Of a stretch of 64,000 nt of DNA, positions 36,900 through 48,944 are shown piece by piece. The translations under genes were made by a program, and so were the position numbers. Numbering within the stretch: position 1 is the stretch's first letter; the number at the start of each line of letters is the position of its first letter. Origin of the DNA: Diprion similis (Eukaryota; Arthropoda; Insecta; Hymenoptera; Diprionidae); contig NC_060116.1 of the NCBI RefSeq assembly GCF_021155765.1, positions 16,432,584 to 16,496,583 on the forward strand, given 5' to 3'. The notes below the pieces were generated by a model that saw only the letters and a list, made by a program, of their open reading frames with translations, had not been told where the DNA came from and searched no databases.

Positions 36900-37172
36900 G
36901 TAAAAAGTAAGGCTAAACCCTCTAAGGTTTTTCCAAAAATCTTGGCTTTCTTGAATATTGGTGAAATCAATTCATTCAGACCCTATATCAGCATAATTTT
37001 GGGAAAGGTATCCATTGTGCACAGGCTCATCCCACTGAGAACAACGGATCAAAAGCTAAGATTTAAAAACAAGAAATTTTTTTCCTTTATTTTCTTTGTA
37101 TTTCCTCAACTATTGGTTCAGTGATGTGCTTTTTTAATTCCTGTGAGTGCAATTACTTTCAAAAGGTTCATT
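36900..37172. repeat. Isolated fossil satellite monomer
   Basis: After a gap of about 280 bp, the order of core monomer segments reappears in degenerate form: AAGGCTAAACCCTCTAAGG, GGTGAAATCAATTCATTCAG, CAGCATAATTTTGGGAAAGG, TGATGTGCTTTTTTAATTCC, then GTGAGTGCAATTACTTTCAA. It is collinear with one full unit in the same orientation. Confidence 0.7.
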
Positions 37173-37852
37173 TAAGTCTATCTTTATCTAATCGTAACAT
37201 TCAGTAGAAGCTTATTACCTTATCAATCGGAATCGAGAGAAATTGACCGACAGCCCGAGTAAAGCTAACGTAGCATCATCAATACCGCCAATCTGTGTTA
37301 ATTCAATCACTTGACGATATGCATCTCGCACTTCCACTCAATCTCCATACAAGCGATCACTGTTAATATGCAAGTGAAGCTGTTACATTCTCATACGGCA
37401 CGTTCTTCTCGGACAGATAACGAAAGTTCATAAATATCGTTTCGAGGACCTTGGAATTGTCTGTGATTTTCCACTAGTTCTGCACATTTCTTTTTCCAAC
37501 GTAATGATGAATTCACTCCCCGAAAATTGATGTAGAAATTAGCCGTGCATGAAACGTCAGCCATGCTTCTTTGCCTGAAAACTTGGTGTGATAAAACATC
37601 ACGGATTTGGGTACAAGAGTAAAATTTGCGCTATAATACATTTTCTATAATATATTTTACATTATAAACCAACCGTACATCATAATAATAATAATATCTT
37701 ATACACTTATGTCCTAATTGTTATCCTGTATTTTGTTTATATACTTTTTCATATTTATAATTTATTTATTCATATAATATTTATATATATATTTTCATCA
37801 TTTTATTATAATATACTTTTATGATATTACACTTGCGTATGGCTGTCTGTGT

Positions 37853-37879
37853 TGTGTGTGTGTGTGTGTGTGTGTGTGT
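37853..37879. repeat. (TG)n microsatellite
   Basis: Uninterrupted TG dinucleotide run of 27 bp, continued by an impure TTTGTTTGTGTG stretch. Confidence 0.95.
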
Positions 37880-39111
37880 TTGTTTGTGTGTCGCCGTGTC
37901 TATTGTGTTTGCGTGTCCGTTACATACATACATGAATATTTACCACAAAGATAAATACATGTATACGTATCAGCATAGTCACACATGCCCATCGCACGGG
38001 TACCGTTTTCATTTATTTGCATATTCAATAATTTAGCGTTATCTTGTCTCTATATGTAGTTTTTCCGTATTTATTAGTTTCTGTTTTTCGTCATCATTTC
38101 CTCGTTGTTACAACCGAACGGTGCAGTACGTCATCGGTACTATTATCAAAGGCATTCTTTCATTTCCACGCCACCCCCAATCATTCGGTTAAGTCTCTAA
38201 TTATATTTATATGTTATAAATCAAACACGTTCATGTCCTATTAAATAACCATCATACAGGAGAGTGTGATCAAGCTTGAGGTAACATAATTCACTTAATC
38301 ATACGAGCCTTGATGATAGATGCTATTATACATGCGATATTTTTCCCAAATCCACTTAAAATTATCATTGCAATAAGGACCATTCACTTCGAGGTCTGTT
38401 CCACACGTCCAATTAAAAATTTTTCTCCGAAATTAGTAGACAATCATATTACTTTCACAGGTTGACTGTTGTGTTCATAACGTGGGCATAACGTGGATCG
38501 AACTTACTTCATTCTTACTATTCTCCTACAAATTTTTCTGCTGCCTATATTGGAGTAAGTTAGAAAACTTTTGTGTGATTCGTTTAAAACTGAACAACCG
38601 ATTTCACGTTATCTATACGAACATAACTTATAGACACGTTGCACGAGCTATATTTGCAAACCTTGTTCGCATACCATGTCTACATGTGATTATTGTAAAA
38701 TCGAGGTCTTTTCACTGTTTCAGTCAGTATAATTTGTATCTGCATTGTAGATTGTAACAAACATTGATTCATAAACCGTAACGTTGCAGTTTTTTCTTTT
38801 ACAAAAAACTGTGTAACAATAAATTCCCTGTCAGACTGATCACGTGAATGCAAAAATAATGCAGTACGAGGGTACGTCGGGAATACAAATACAATTAGTA
38901 ATGATAATATCAGTAATCGCGATGATAATAATAATAGCAATAACAATCATAATATAAGTAAAAATGATTATAATGGCAATGGTGAATAACATTAACAAGC
39001 AGCAACAATTATATAATTACATCAACTAATTGTACTAATCATACAATAAAAATTCCCAACTAACGACGGTGTAACGATGTTTGCGCGCGCTTTTAAATTG
39101 TATATTGCATA

Positions 39112-39165
39112 CGTGTGTGTTTGTGCGCGCGTGTGTATATGTGTGTGTGTGTGTGTCTGTGTATG
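39112..39165. repeat. Impure (TG)n / (CG) microsatellite
   Basis: Alternating purine-pyrimidine tract of TG steps with a GCGCGC core and a TATATG break. Confidence 0.9.
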
Positions 39166-40673
39166 CCTGTGGTTGGCACGCGCGTTCGCCAATTATACAT
39201 GTTACTCACCTACACAGAGATATTCAATAGGTTGGTTAATGTTTTCATCGGCATTCCGATACAGCCTCTACGGTGGGTTCTACGATATTTGTTTCGCTAA
39301 GTAATGAAATAAAGCGAAAATAAAAGCAGTGAGGAAAATTATTCTATTGTTCAAGTGCACCGTAATACATCTATACGTATCTATGCATAAATGAAATCGG
39401 CCTAGCCACCGTTCCGAATAATATTATATGTATATATACATGTAGGTAGCGAAGGGAGAGAAAACTACAGTCGTCGAATTTGTTGAACTAGTTAAATATG
39501 GCAGTAATTGTTTCTGTGTATTATGTATACATACGGCAATTGCATTAAGGTATGATGAAGTTTGTTCATCATACGATCAATCGGTTGCTGACTGCTAAGA
39601 AATAATCGGCGTTGAACGTTAATACGTGGCGTATTTGCTGACGAATTTTTATGATTGATTTGTTTTTGCCATTATTTTCTTGGACTAGAACAATTTCTGG
39701 GGATTTTTCGAGAGCTGTACGCGTCTGGATAGCTGAAATAAAATTCGAAGCGTGCAGGCAGCGGCGGCCATCTTGATTCTTTCTGACCACCATTACACGC
39801 GTCAATATTTAACTGTAAAGTTATGCTTCGTAGTATTTATAGTCAAGTTTGTATCCGATCGACGATGTTTCAAGTAAAAAATTTTATACCGATGAACAAA
39901 TCGACATACATATTCCAGAATTCGCCCGATCATTTCGCTCCTATTTTTGTTTGTGCCGTATCGAGTGGGTGAGATTATACTTTTGTTTTTAAAAAAAATA
40001 TCGTCGATAACGCATGATCGGGTAAACGTGTGTGGAACGAAAGGAAAGGGAGAGAATAAATGGGTGTGCGGATTGTAAACGTTTTTGTCGTTGCAAATGC
40101 GTGATAAAGGCTACTTATAGGGTGTGAATGTACACCGGCTGAGTGTTTCGCTATTTCGTTTCCCTCTCTACAGTGAATGAATTAGGGTTGTGTCGGGTGT
40201 GTAAAGCAATAAAAGTGTCCCGGAACCACCGCACGTCATGATTTATTCATTCTTAATTCTACGTTATCGATCACAAAGGCTTGATTGTCAGCTGTCCCTC
40301 TTGTCCGCGGTTGAACCAAGAAACACGAAGAAACAACGCACGGTGGAAAAATATTCAAAGTATATAAGATAAGTATTATAATATTAGCAATGACTGATGT
40401 GCACGAAACGCAAAACGGGAAACAAAGAATTCTGCAAGAGCGTTAGAAATGGATTCGTTTGACGGGTGTATCAAGATTATACAGACTATAGTTTATCGTT
40501 TTGACGGTTTGATCGGTGATTGCGAGGACGGTCTCAAAGGATATACAAACTAAAATGGGGAAGGACGTGTTTGATTTGAAATACTAAAACCGGAACTGGT
40601 GGCCACAAATTTTGCAATGATGTTATTTTGAACGCCTATAGGTATACCATTCGTGCCATTGTATAATATATAT

Positions 40674-40812
40674 CATCTTTCTCTCTCCCTCTTTCGTTCC
40701 CAATCTCTCAACGTTTTTAAAAATTTATTTTCATTTACACGTCACTCTCTCAATCTCTTTCTTTCTCTCTCTCGTTCTTACTCTTTTTTTCTCTACTTTT
40801 CGTTTTCAGTTG
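40674..40812. repeat. Pyrimidine-rich (CT)n tract
   Basis: About 140 bp, overwhelmingly C and T on plus, with many TCTCTC segments. It is low complexity; the leucine/serine-rich frame across it is not a gene. Confidence 0.85.
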
Positions 40813-40858
40813 TCTTCTTTTATCTTCTCTTATTACCTGATGCTGTACACATTTGTTC

Positions 40859-40895
40859 GTGCGTGCGTGTGCGCGCGTGCGCGTGCGCGTGCGTG
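40859..40895. repeat. (GCGTGC)n alternating purine-pyrimidine tract
   Basis: A 37-bp strictly alternating tract of GC and GT steps, the sequence type best known for adopting Z-DNA. It sits in otherwise AT-rich DNA. Confidence 0.9.
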
Positions 40896-41570
40896 TTTTT
40901 ATAAATCTTTATCCCTTACAATATTTATTCATTCATTTATTTAGTCGTTTAATTTTATTCATTTATTTACTTGCGTTTTTTTTTCGGGGTATTATTTTAT
41001 TATTTGTATGAATATATAAAGATACATACGTACCAGGTACGACACGATTATTATAATACACGCGACGATTTAGCGCGCGCCAAACACGCACGCATAATAA
41101 AATACTATCGCTGATTCGCGCGCCTCGATTCCTTATGTCTATACTGCCTATTGTTACCATTATGTTATGTTTATATACTTATATCGTGCGGGTGTATATA
41201 TTATGCATTCGTTTATCGTTTATTCATTTATACGAATAATGTAACTTATATTTATTATTAAACATACATACATACATATTTATATTAATATATATATATA
41301 CGTATGCATATATGTATAACATTTAACCTCACGTCTGCATAGGTGGTACACATATTTATATTAATATATATATATATGTATAGATTTATACACATAAAGT
41401 GATTGAAAAATCGGTGACGATTCGAATTTTTATAAATTCTAATTCGATCATCGTCCACGATCCTCCAAACACATTATACATATATGTACGTGTTTATATG
41501 TATTTATTCAAGCCACTCTAAAACAGCTACAAATCTACCTCGTATACATATAATACACGTATAATCTAAT

Positions 41571-41629
41571 ACACGCGCACACACACACACACGCACACCC
41601 ATATCATCGTGTAATACGCGTATGCGAGC

Positions 41630-41663
<34 letters not shown>

Positions 41664-41668
41664 GTGTG
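41571..41668. repeat. Facing (CA)n and (TG)n tracts forming an inverted repeat
   Basis: A CA-rich tract ending in ACGCACACCC (about 41578-41600) is followed about 30 bp later by a TG-rich tract (41629-41668) containing GTGTGGGTGGG. The arms are complementary over 20 or more bases and could fold into a hairpin in single-stranded DNA or RNA. Confidence 0.85.
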
Positions 41669-41891
41669 CCTTAAATAGTTAATTGTCTCTTAACGTCTAT
41701 CGGTTTGGGGTAGCTTAAATATAACGTCGCCCTCAACTTTTTCCTGCATTACTTAATCTGTATATCCCACTATAATTATGTCTTTTCGATTTTCTTTACT
41801 CTTTTCGCTGATTTTACAATTTTGTTTTGTCAATGGAACAACAATAACAATATCAACAATAATAATTAATAATAAAAATAATAATGACGAT

Positions 41892-41917
41892 GATAATAAT
41901 AATAATAATAATAATAA
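41892..41917. repeat. (AAT)n microsatellite
   Basis: Pure AAT trinucleotide run of about 26 bp within a longer AT-rich, AAT/AAC-interspersed stretch. Confidence 0.85.
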
Positions 41918-42589
41918 CAGTCATATTATGTATTAGCATCATCATATCTATAGTTACTATTTAACTACTTAACCGTCTTAACATAATCTAATATATCTAA
42001 TATTTATAATCAATACACTACGACGCTTTAATACTTACATTGTATATGTATAATATTGTGTTCGGATAGATATATTATATACACATTATATAACATGTAT
42101 AACGTATGTATGTATGTATTTATGTATGTATTAATATGTATATTTAACCTCACGTAGTTAAATCTTAACACCTCATTTATCATTCATTTTATTTACTTGT
42201 GTATGTATATGTATATATGTATGTGCATATGTGGCTTAACTTACACTTGTGTTATATACCTACGTGTACATGTGTATATAAAGCCCTCGAAATTATATCG
42301 CAGAGGATCTTTCGCATGGGATCGTCAGAGTTCTTGCAATTACCAGGGAAAACCGCGTTTCTAGTTGTTAATTGCCGGCAATAAATCCGGATGCGTGTGA
42401 AACTCATTCACACACGGCGCAGTCGTCATCCTCATTGAACTTTTCGCAACCCCGATGCACGAAAAACTCCGGATTATTCGTACCAGAATTTCTCGTCCAC
42501 CCCTGGATCTAGTTTGCAAAATCGCGGGCTCGTTCTGTATAATAATTACAATAATCTTCCTTAATAATATTCTATTTCCCATTACGATT

Positions 42590-42790
42590 ATCATCATTAT
42601 TATTATTGTTAGCATTATTATTATTATTGTTATTATCATTGTTATTGTTATTATTATTGTTGTTGTTATTGTTGTTATTGTTGTTATTATTTTTACTACT
42701 AATACTAATACTACTGCTATTACTAATATTACTATTACTATTATTATTATGATCTTATTATTACTTACGTTGTTGTCATCATTATTATTA
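42590..42790. repeat. (TTA)/(TTG) trinucleotide tract
   Basis: About 200 bp of interspersed TTA, TTG and CTA triplets, giving an isoleucine/valine-rich frame that is not coding. Confidence 0.85.
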
Positions 42791-43350
42791 CTATTTGTAT
42801 AAATGTATTTTTATTTTTCTATATATATATATATATTTATATATATATACATATGTTACACATAATACGTATACATATATATACATATATATATATATAT
42901 CATTGTGAGAATATTCCTCCTGGTAAAATTAGCTACATTAATTTTTTTTCTCCTAACTAATAATTTACACTTTTTTTTTTTTTAATTTTCATCCGCGCTT
43001 ACACTATACGTTTTCTTAATTCTGCTTATATTTTCCTTGTTGTGATTTTTCCAGATTTTTTCCCACAGTTCTCGACGTTTGTACGGTACTAAATGTACGA
43101 TGGATATTATAGCTATTATTTTGTCGCAATATCAATTTCTCATTTGTCGTATGTATACGTATAAACGTGTGTATCATATGTATGCATGTAATACACACAC
43201 ATTGTGTGTATGCAAGTACGGATTTTTGTGTGCACTCTGTGTCTGCGGGTATCTTCGTGTGTGTGTGTGTGTGTGTTTGCGTGTGTGTTTAACATAATTG
43301 CGCAGATGCGCAGTGCACTGCATAAATTGTGTTTTTTTATACTCAATGTA

Positions 43351-43356
43351 TCATCA

Positions 43357-43389
<33 letters not shown>

Positions 43390-43411
43390 TTGTTGTTTTT
43401 TTTTTTTTTTT
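43351..43411. repeat. (CAT)(TAT)n plus T16
   Basis: CAT and TAT trinucleotides to about 43388, then a TTCTTGTTG link and a run of 16 T at 43396-43411. Confidence 0.9.
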
Positions 43412-43716
43412 GTTATTGTTATTTTTCATACATTATTCGTATTATACTTACTACTATTGTTATTCTTATTCTTATTAGCATTATTACTATTATTATGATT
43501 ATTCTTTTTTTTTCACTTCTTTTTTGTTTTTTGTATCGGATACTTTGCTGTCGTAGTTGAACGCGTCATTGTCACCTGTTACACCTGTTACCTTGTATGA
43601 ATATTGCTAGCTACTTTATATAATAAATGTAGGTAATACGCGGGCTGGTAACATTTCCCGCGAGTAAAGCGAGACGCGCGATTCAAAAATTGTCCAAAAA
43701 CGATATATTTCACACG

Positions 43717-43721
<5 letters not shown>

Positions 43722-43774
<53 letters not shown>
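43722..43774. repeat. (TA)n microsatellite, 53 bp
   Basis: Perfect TA dinucleotide run, self-complementary and able to extrude as a cruciform. Runs like this are hypervariable and prone to sequencing error. Confidence 0.95.
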
Positions 43775-43777
<3 letters not shown>

Positions 43778-45010
43778 TTATAAGCGGTAATTTATTCATT
43801 CGTTAAATACATCATGTGTTTATGTATACCTATATATACAGAGTCAACTTTTCGTTCAATTGTCTATTTTTATTGTTGGGTTATTTTTTTTTTTATTATC
43901 ACTATATATTATTAATATTATCGTTATAGATATCGTTATCTTCATTTTTATCATTATTTTTGTTTTTCTTGTTGCTGTTGTTGTTGTTGTTGTTATTATT
44001 ATTATTATGATTTTTTATTCAAACAAAAAAAATTCAATTCCGTCGAAAGAATTTGACTCCCTATTTTCAGGCCAACGAATTCTTCCGTGTTTTTTCCCTA
44101 CTTCCGATAATAATCGCTCGGTGTGTTTTTATACCGTGTATCATAGGTGCGTAATTATCTTTCTTGGTTATTGGTAGAACGCGTGGGAACATGTCGTTGG
44201 GCTGATAAAAAATTAAGGGAAATTATTATTATAAGAATGAAAAAAATACCATAAAGTAGGGCTCTTTCAATTTACTTCAGCATAATCAATTACCCGTCGT
44301 TAATTCTTTTGATTTTCAAACTTATTTTTGGTTTAGTTTCCGTTTTCATCGGATGAATATTTTGATATTTCGTACCGTTTCTAATGTACATAACGTGCGC
44401 GGTGATTCGCCGCCTTAATTGCGATACTTACATAAACAAATTTCCACTCCTCTTCAAATATTGTATTATATTGCATATGTATATTGTGTGTAGATCGTAG
44501 ATATATATTATATTCATAGCCTTTCTAGTATACCGCGTTTCGTTTTGACTATATTACTTCCGCTCAACGGACATATATGTATAGTATAATATATCATGTA
44601 TAATCTGCGATCATTATTTATACCTTATTATTTATATTTATACTCATATTTATGTATATAATTTTGTTTTTGGTTTTGTTTTTTGTTTTTTTGTTTTTTC
44701 CTCTCTTAATTTATTTTTACTAATCTAATTCGTGCGGTGTGCATATATATAATATGTACCTACATATGTATATATATAGAATTGTCTCCTTCTTCCATCA
44801 CATATATATATGTATATATATATATGTAGTCGCATGGGCGACACTGTGCAATATTGAATTCCTCGCGATTCAACGTGGTTGTTGTTGTTTTTTTTTTTTC
44901 GTTTTTTTTTCTGTATTATTATTTTTACTTTTTATACTTATTTTATGTTATTTTTGGGTCGTTTTTCTTATTTTTGTCACTTTTTCACCTCTCCGTGGAG
45001 TTGACCACCA

Positions 45011-45031
45011 GAGAGAGAGAGAGAGAGAGAG
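45011..45031. repeat. (GA)n microsatellite
   Basis: Pure GA run of 21 bp. Confidence 0.9.
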
Positions 45032-45645
45032 CGGGGAAATTCAAACGCGACTATTTTTTGAGATACGACGTCCTTGTCGTTTACGACAGCAAAGAAATAG
45101 AAAAAAAATCAATAAATGAATAAAAAACAAGACAGAAAGAAAAAAAAAGAAATAAAAATATTTCATGCCACGTCGTGACGCTAGATTACATTAATGTTGA
45201 TGATTTATCCTATATTCATACATTAAGCGGGAAATGTTTTTGTCATTATAAAAATAACTGGCGCCATAGATTGATTTCGTTGATTAATTGATTGATGTCT
45301 TTTACTTGTATTTTTTTTTTTTTCGTTTGCACGGATTCGCTACGAACGACGAATGAAAGTTTAAATGTATTTTATAAAAAAAGTGTGACCATGTATTTGG
45401 ATTTCCTTCGATTTTTGGTAAAAATACAAATGTTGAAGACAAAATGCAAGTGAAAAAATAATCAACGACCCTAGAACTTGATTCTACAATCGTTTCTGGC
45501 GACGACTCGGAGAGATGTAGATATAATTCAACTTCTCATTGTCAGTATAGGTACTGCGCTATGTAGGAAATATATTTCCATTTTTAATTGCACTTTCCTC
45601 GCCTTTGAATTTCTCTGCGCATTGATAGTTGTATATTTATATGAT

Positions 45646-45775
45646 ACATAACTAACTAACTACCCGGCTATAGCTAAGTAAGTACCTAACTAACTATCTA
45701 ACAAACCAACTAACCAACCGGCCAACCAACTGAATAACCAGTCAACCAACTAACTATAACCACCTAACTATATCG
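45646..45775. repeat. Degenerate (AACT)/(AACC) tetranucleotide tract
   Basis: About 130 bp of AACT, AACC, AAGT and related four-base units with many substitutions, a decayed minisatellite-like stretch. Confidence 0.8.
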
Positions 45776-46645
45776 GCTTTCAATACACGTACGTCATTCT
45801 ATCATATAATTTATACATATTTTACGCGTGTATTTTAACTATTGCACACGGGCGATTTGAAGGTGCGATGCCTGCGCGACGTTCCATTTTTCACATCCGC
45901 GTTTCCCGCCGAATATTACCACTTAATAATAATGAAATTTCATAGACAAGTAGGGCTTATTAATTGAGATGATAAACGCAATTTAGGGTGTTGATCAGTG
46001 ATCGTAGTTACGATTTGTGTTCAGATTCAAACTCGGTATCAAGTACAACGTAACGGTCGATTAATTATAACAATAATAAAATCAGAGCACGCCGATTTTG
46101 CAGAAGAGTCGTGAATTGAAAGAAGATTAGCATTTTTCTTTGAAAACTTTCCACGGGAGAGAGATTAGCTGCAGTTCTTATTGGATTACGTCGTGATTCT
46201 CCGTCTCGTTCCAAGCTGTTCTTGTTTTATTTGCAATAATTTTACATATTTCATTTTCTATATTTGACCTGATGAATTCGTTCTTCAATTTAGCGAAATA
46301 AATTGGCACTACGTGGCTGCATAAAGAAGAAACCACTTATCAACACGTCAGATTTAACTCGAAGAGCGAAAAAAAAATATGACGAATCATGGAATTCAGC
46401 GCGTTTCTTTTACCAAGAATAATAAATTTTCTTTTGGTTAAAATTTCTCTTCTCTCCTCTAGACTAGGTCTCATGAAATTGCGTTACAAGTGGCTATTAC
46501 CATTAGTTCAGGTTCTACGAATGTATGAAAGTGGCAAGATGCGTATCGCGTTGGAATAAAACGGAAGTACGGCACCCCTACGCCACGTGAAATCATGCAC
46601 TCACTGTCTGCAGTTACCAATAAACTAGCGCACGTAATACGACAA

Positions 46646-46816
46646 TGGTAATAACAATAGTAGTAATAATAATAATAATAATGACGATAATAATACTAAC
46701 GATAATGATAATAATGGTACAATACGATACGGCGCGATGAACGGTGACAGTCCAATGACAATAATAACAATAATGACGATAATAATAGTAATAATAACAA
46801 TGACAGTAGAGTGTAA
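46646..46816. repeat. (AAT)/(GATAAT) trinucleotide tract
   Basis: About 170 bp of AAT, GAT and AAC triplets directly left of the GC-rich island. Confidence 0.85.
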
Positions 46817-46839
46817 TAACATCATCACAAGCAACGCTG

Positions 46840-47230
46840 CGTCTCAGCTCCGTTTTAAAAGAGTCATAGGTATGTCCGTTGGCATAGTTTGGTGTGTCAG
46901 TAGCCAGCCAGCCAGCCTGGCAGCAATGAAACGCGGCTCCGTTCGACCCGCATCCGGAAGCCGTTCTCGGTTCAGCGTCGACGGAAGTCGCGAAGAGACG
47001 GGCCTTGGCGGAGGGATGGTTCCTCGGCATGACCGGCGTCCCCCGAGGTGCATCAGGCGTCGGTCTCCTTCTTCTTTTTCTTCTCCTTCTCCTTCGTCTC
47101 CTTCTTTTTCTTTTCCTTCTCCGTCTCCTTCTTCTTCTTCTCCTTCTTCGGCGTCTTCTTCGGCGTCGTCGTTGTTGGGCGTACCTATTGCTGGGGAGGG
47201 GGAGGGGCTCAAACCGGAAGTGACGTAGCG
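46840..47230. promoter_or_regulatory. GC-rich island with ETS-like site, possible promoter
   Basis: About 390 bp with many CpG steps stands out from AT-rich surroundings. It contains GGGAGGGGGAGGGGC (GC-box-like) followed by CCGGAAGTGACG near 47213, an ETS-like core running into a CRE-like half site. A CTT-rich pyrimidine tract occupies about 47065-47165. Open frames run through it on both strands (for example a charged Glu/Gly or Arg-rich frame on minus), but they are products of the triplet repeat. No TATA box or matching spliced gene is visible, so the promoter role is inferred. Confidence 0.3.
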
Positions 47231-47299
47231 GTGGTGTCGCTGGCGAGTGCGTGTTTACCATCACACTAGAAGACTAGGCGCCAGCCAGTCCTCATCCGC

Positions 47300-48323
47300 T
47301 AGCTGGACCGCAACCAAGAACACACTTTACCATTTGAACACACAAACGCTGATTAAGTATGGTGTCCGATCTCGAATTTAAATCATCTAATATTCACATA
47401 CTTTACACGGTTACACGCGTGCCCACATATGTCTAACTACAATTTGCCAAAGCTCACTACTACCATTTTTGTAAACACCCAATTCGCGCCATTCCTCATT
47501 CCCGGATCGGTCAAGGCTCGTGCAAAAATTTTTCAATCCATTCACCATATCGTCAAAGGAACAAAACAGGGGTTCAAGAACTTCTAGGGGATTCTTTCTT
47601 CCAGTGAAGAACAAAAGGTACGATATAAAGGTTAATCGGCACACAAAACAAGAAACAAGATCCAAAACGTATTATAAGTGAGGTATAAAAAATTCTGCGT
47701 ATTTCGTGCAATCTTTCAAATACACGCCAAGCACCAAAGTCAAATGGAACGTCGCAAAGCCCGATGCTTGCTCGATAAAGTTTATCGGCTATTCGAATTG
47801 TCGAGATCGAATTTGACACGGAGGGGTGGGGGTCAATTTTTTTTCTATCAAGCTGCGCGTTACTCTTTCCGGGTGGTTAGTTAGTGTATCGAATACGCGA
47901 ACCCCTCCAGCCGAACCGACCCTGCAGATTCCAATAGGCACTTAATCGAAATTGGCTCACTCGTCACGAGAACACTCTATAAACGTCACGCTCCTTGTCT
48001 GATGCAGGGGTGTTTTATTTACCTGAGCACGGATTTACCTGAACATTATCACGCGCGAAACATTCGACCATGGTTACTGCAGCTTCAGCCGTGATTTATT
48101 TGTCTGAAACCCCCAACTGCCCTTTCCGTGTAGTTTAGAATTTGCATAAATCTCGAACACAAGTTTTTTTTTGAAATCGCGAACACGAATCAAACGATCT
48201 TCGCCGTTAAACCAGCAACGAAACCATAACACCATAATTACTCAATAGTATAAATAAACAAGCATGCGTGTGAAGATAATGTATATTTGCAAAGTATCTA
48301 TAGACACACATGCGGATACGTCT
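47300..48323. other. Intergenic or distal Rox8 3' UTR, no gene recognised
   Basis: No exon-like sequence is seen on either strand. Several TTTATT hexamers (AATAAA on minus) could end Rox8 transcripts. An 84-codon minus frame near 47411-47665 has no recognisable motif. Confidence 0.4.
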
Positions 48324-48519
48324 CGAGTGTCCAGCTTCACTTTATCGCAAACCTTGAAGGCTTCGTATGTAATTGTCTTTTACGTCGAATATAAATTTTT
48401 GAAATTCCCTACTACGGGGACTTTTCTTTATTCCTTTGTCACTGTTCTTAAAAATTCCGAGGTACAGTTATAAAAAAAGATCAGGAAGCTATGCAAAATA
48501 TTTTCAAGCTGGACACTCG
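48324..48519. repeat. 196-bp segment with perfect 14-bp terminal inverted repeats
   Basis: CGAGTGTCCAGCTT at 48324-48337 is exactly complementary to AAGCTGGACACTCG at 48506-48519. No clear target duplication flanks it. It may be a small MITE or a transcript hairpin in the Rox8 3' UTR. The candidate poly(A) signal at 48427-48432 lies between the arms. Confidence 0.65.
48427..48432 (-). promoter_or_regulatory. Candidate Rox8 polyadenylation signal
   Basis: TTTATT on plus reads AATAAA on minus, about 590 nt past the Rox8 stop codon. Other candidates lie further left, so the true 3' end is unknown. Confidence 0.35.
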
Positions 48520-48846
48520 TTACATATAAAAAGAAAATATAACAATAATAATCAAACCATACAAAAGAAAACAAAAACTCAGATATTATATTAAATCGTG
48601 AACAAAATTCCACTACACACGAATCATGCTAAAAATTCCACGGTGCACGGAGGTAAATTTTTTTCCAAATACAAAATTAACAGAGATTTGTTTCCTTTAG
48701 TGATATACGGATTTCCAAATGTACGATATGATTTCATCAATAATTAAGTAGAGAATAAAAAATGTATAGACAAAGCGTGCGGATTACGACACAGTCATCA
48801 AACGTTTATGAAAAACAAAACATGTTCCGAACTCGACGAGCCGATA

Positions 48847-48893
48847 CTCCGAGACCCAGACTGATTTTTTATGAAAGCACCCCAGAGCGGAGG

Positions 48894-48944
<51 letters not shown>

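Larger units (their letters stand above)
37173..46640. other. AT-rich, microsatellite-dense intergenic region
   Basis: Roughly 9.5 kb without a recognisable exon or RNA gene. Open frames here come from simple repeats (TTATTG, TG, CT, TA). The most distinct repeats are listed separately. It could be intergenic or include very long untranslated sequence of a flanking gene; the sequence alone does not decide this. Confidence 0.6.

Noticed and set aside
42455..43560. Hydrophobic Ile/Leu/Val-rich frames that look like membrane proteins
   Set aside because: They are translations of TTA/TTG/ATT microsatellites and have no conserved sequence.
46614..47264. 216-codon minus frame with a long arginine run, and overlapping serine-rich and acidic frames
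   Set aside because: All arise from the CTT-type triplet repeat read in different frames. No conserved domain or splice structure supports them.
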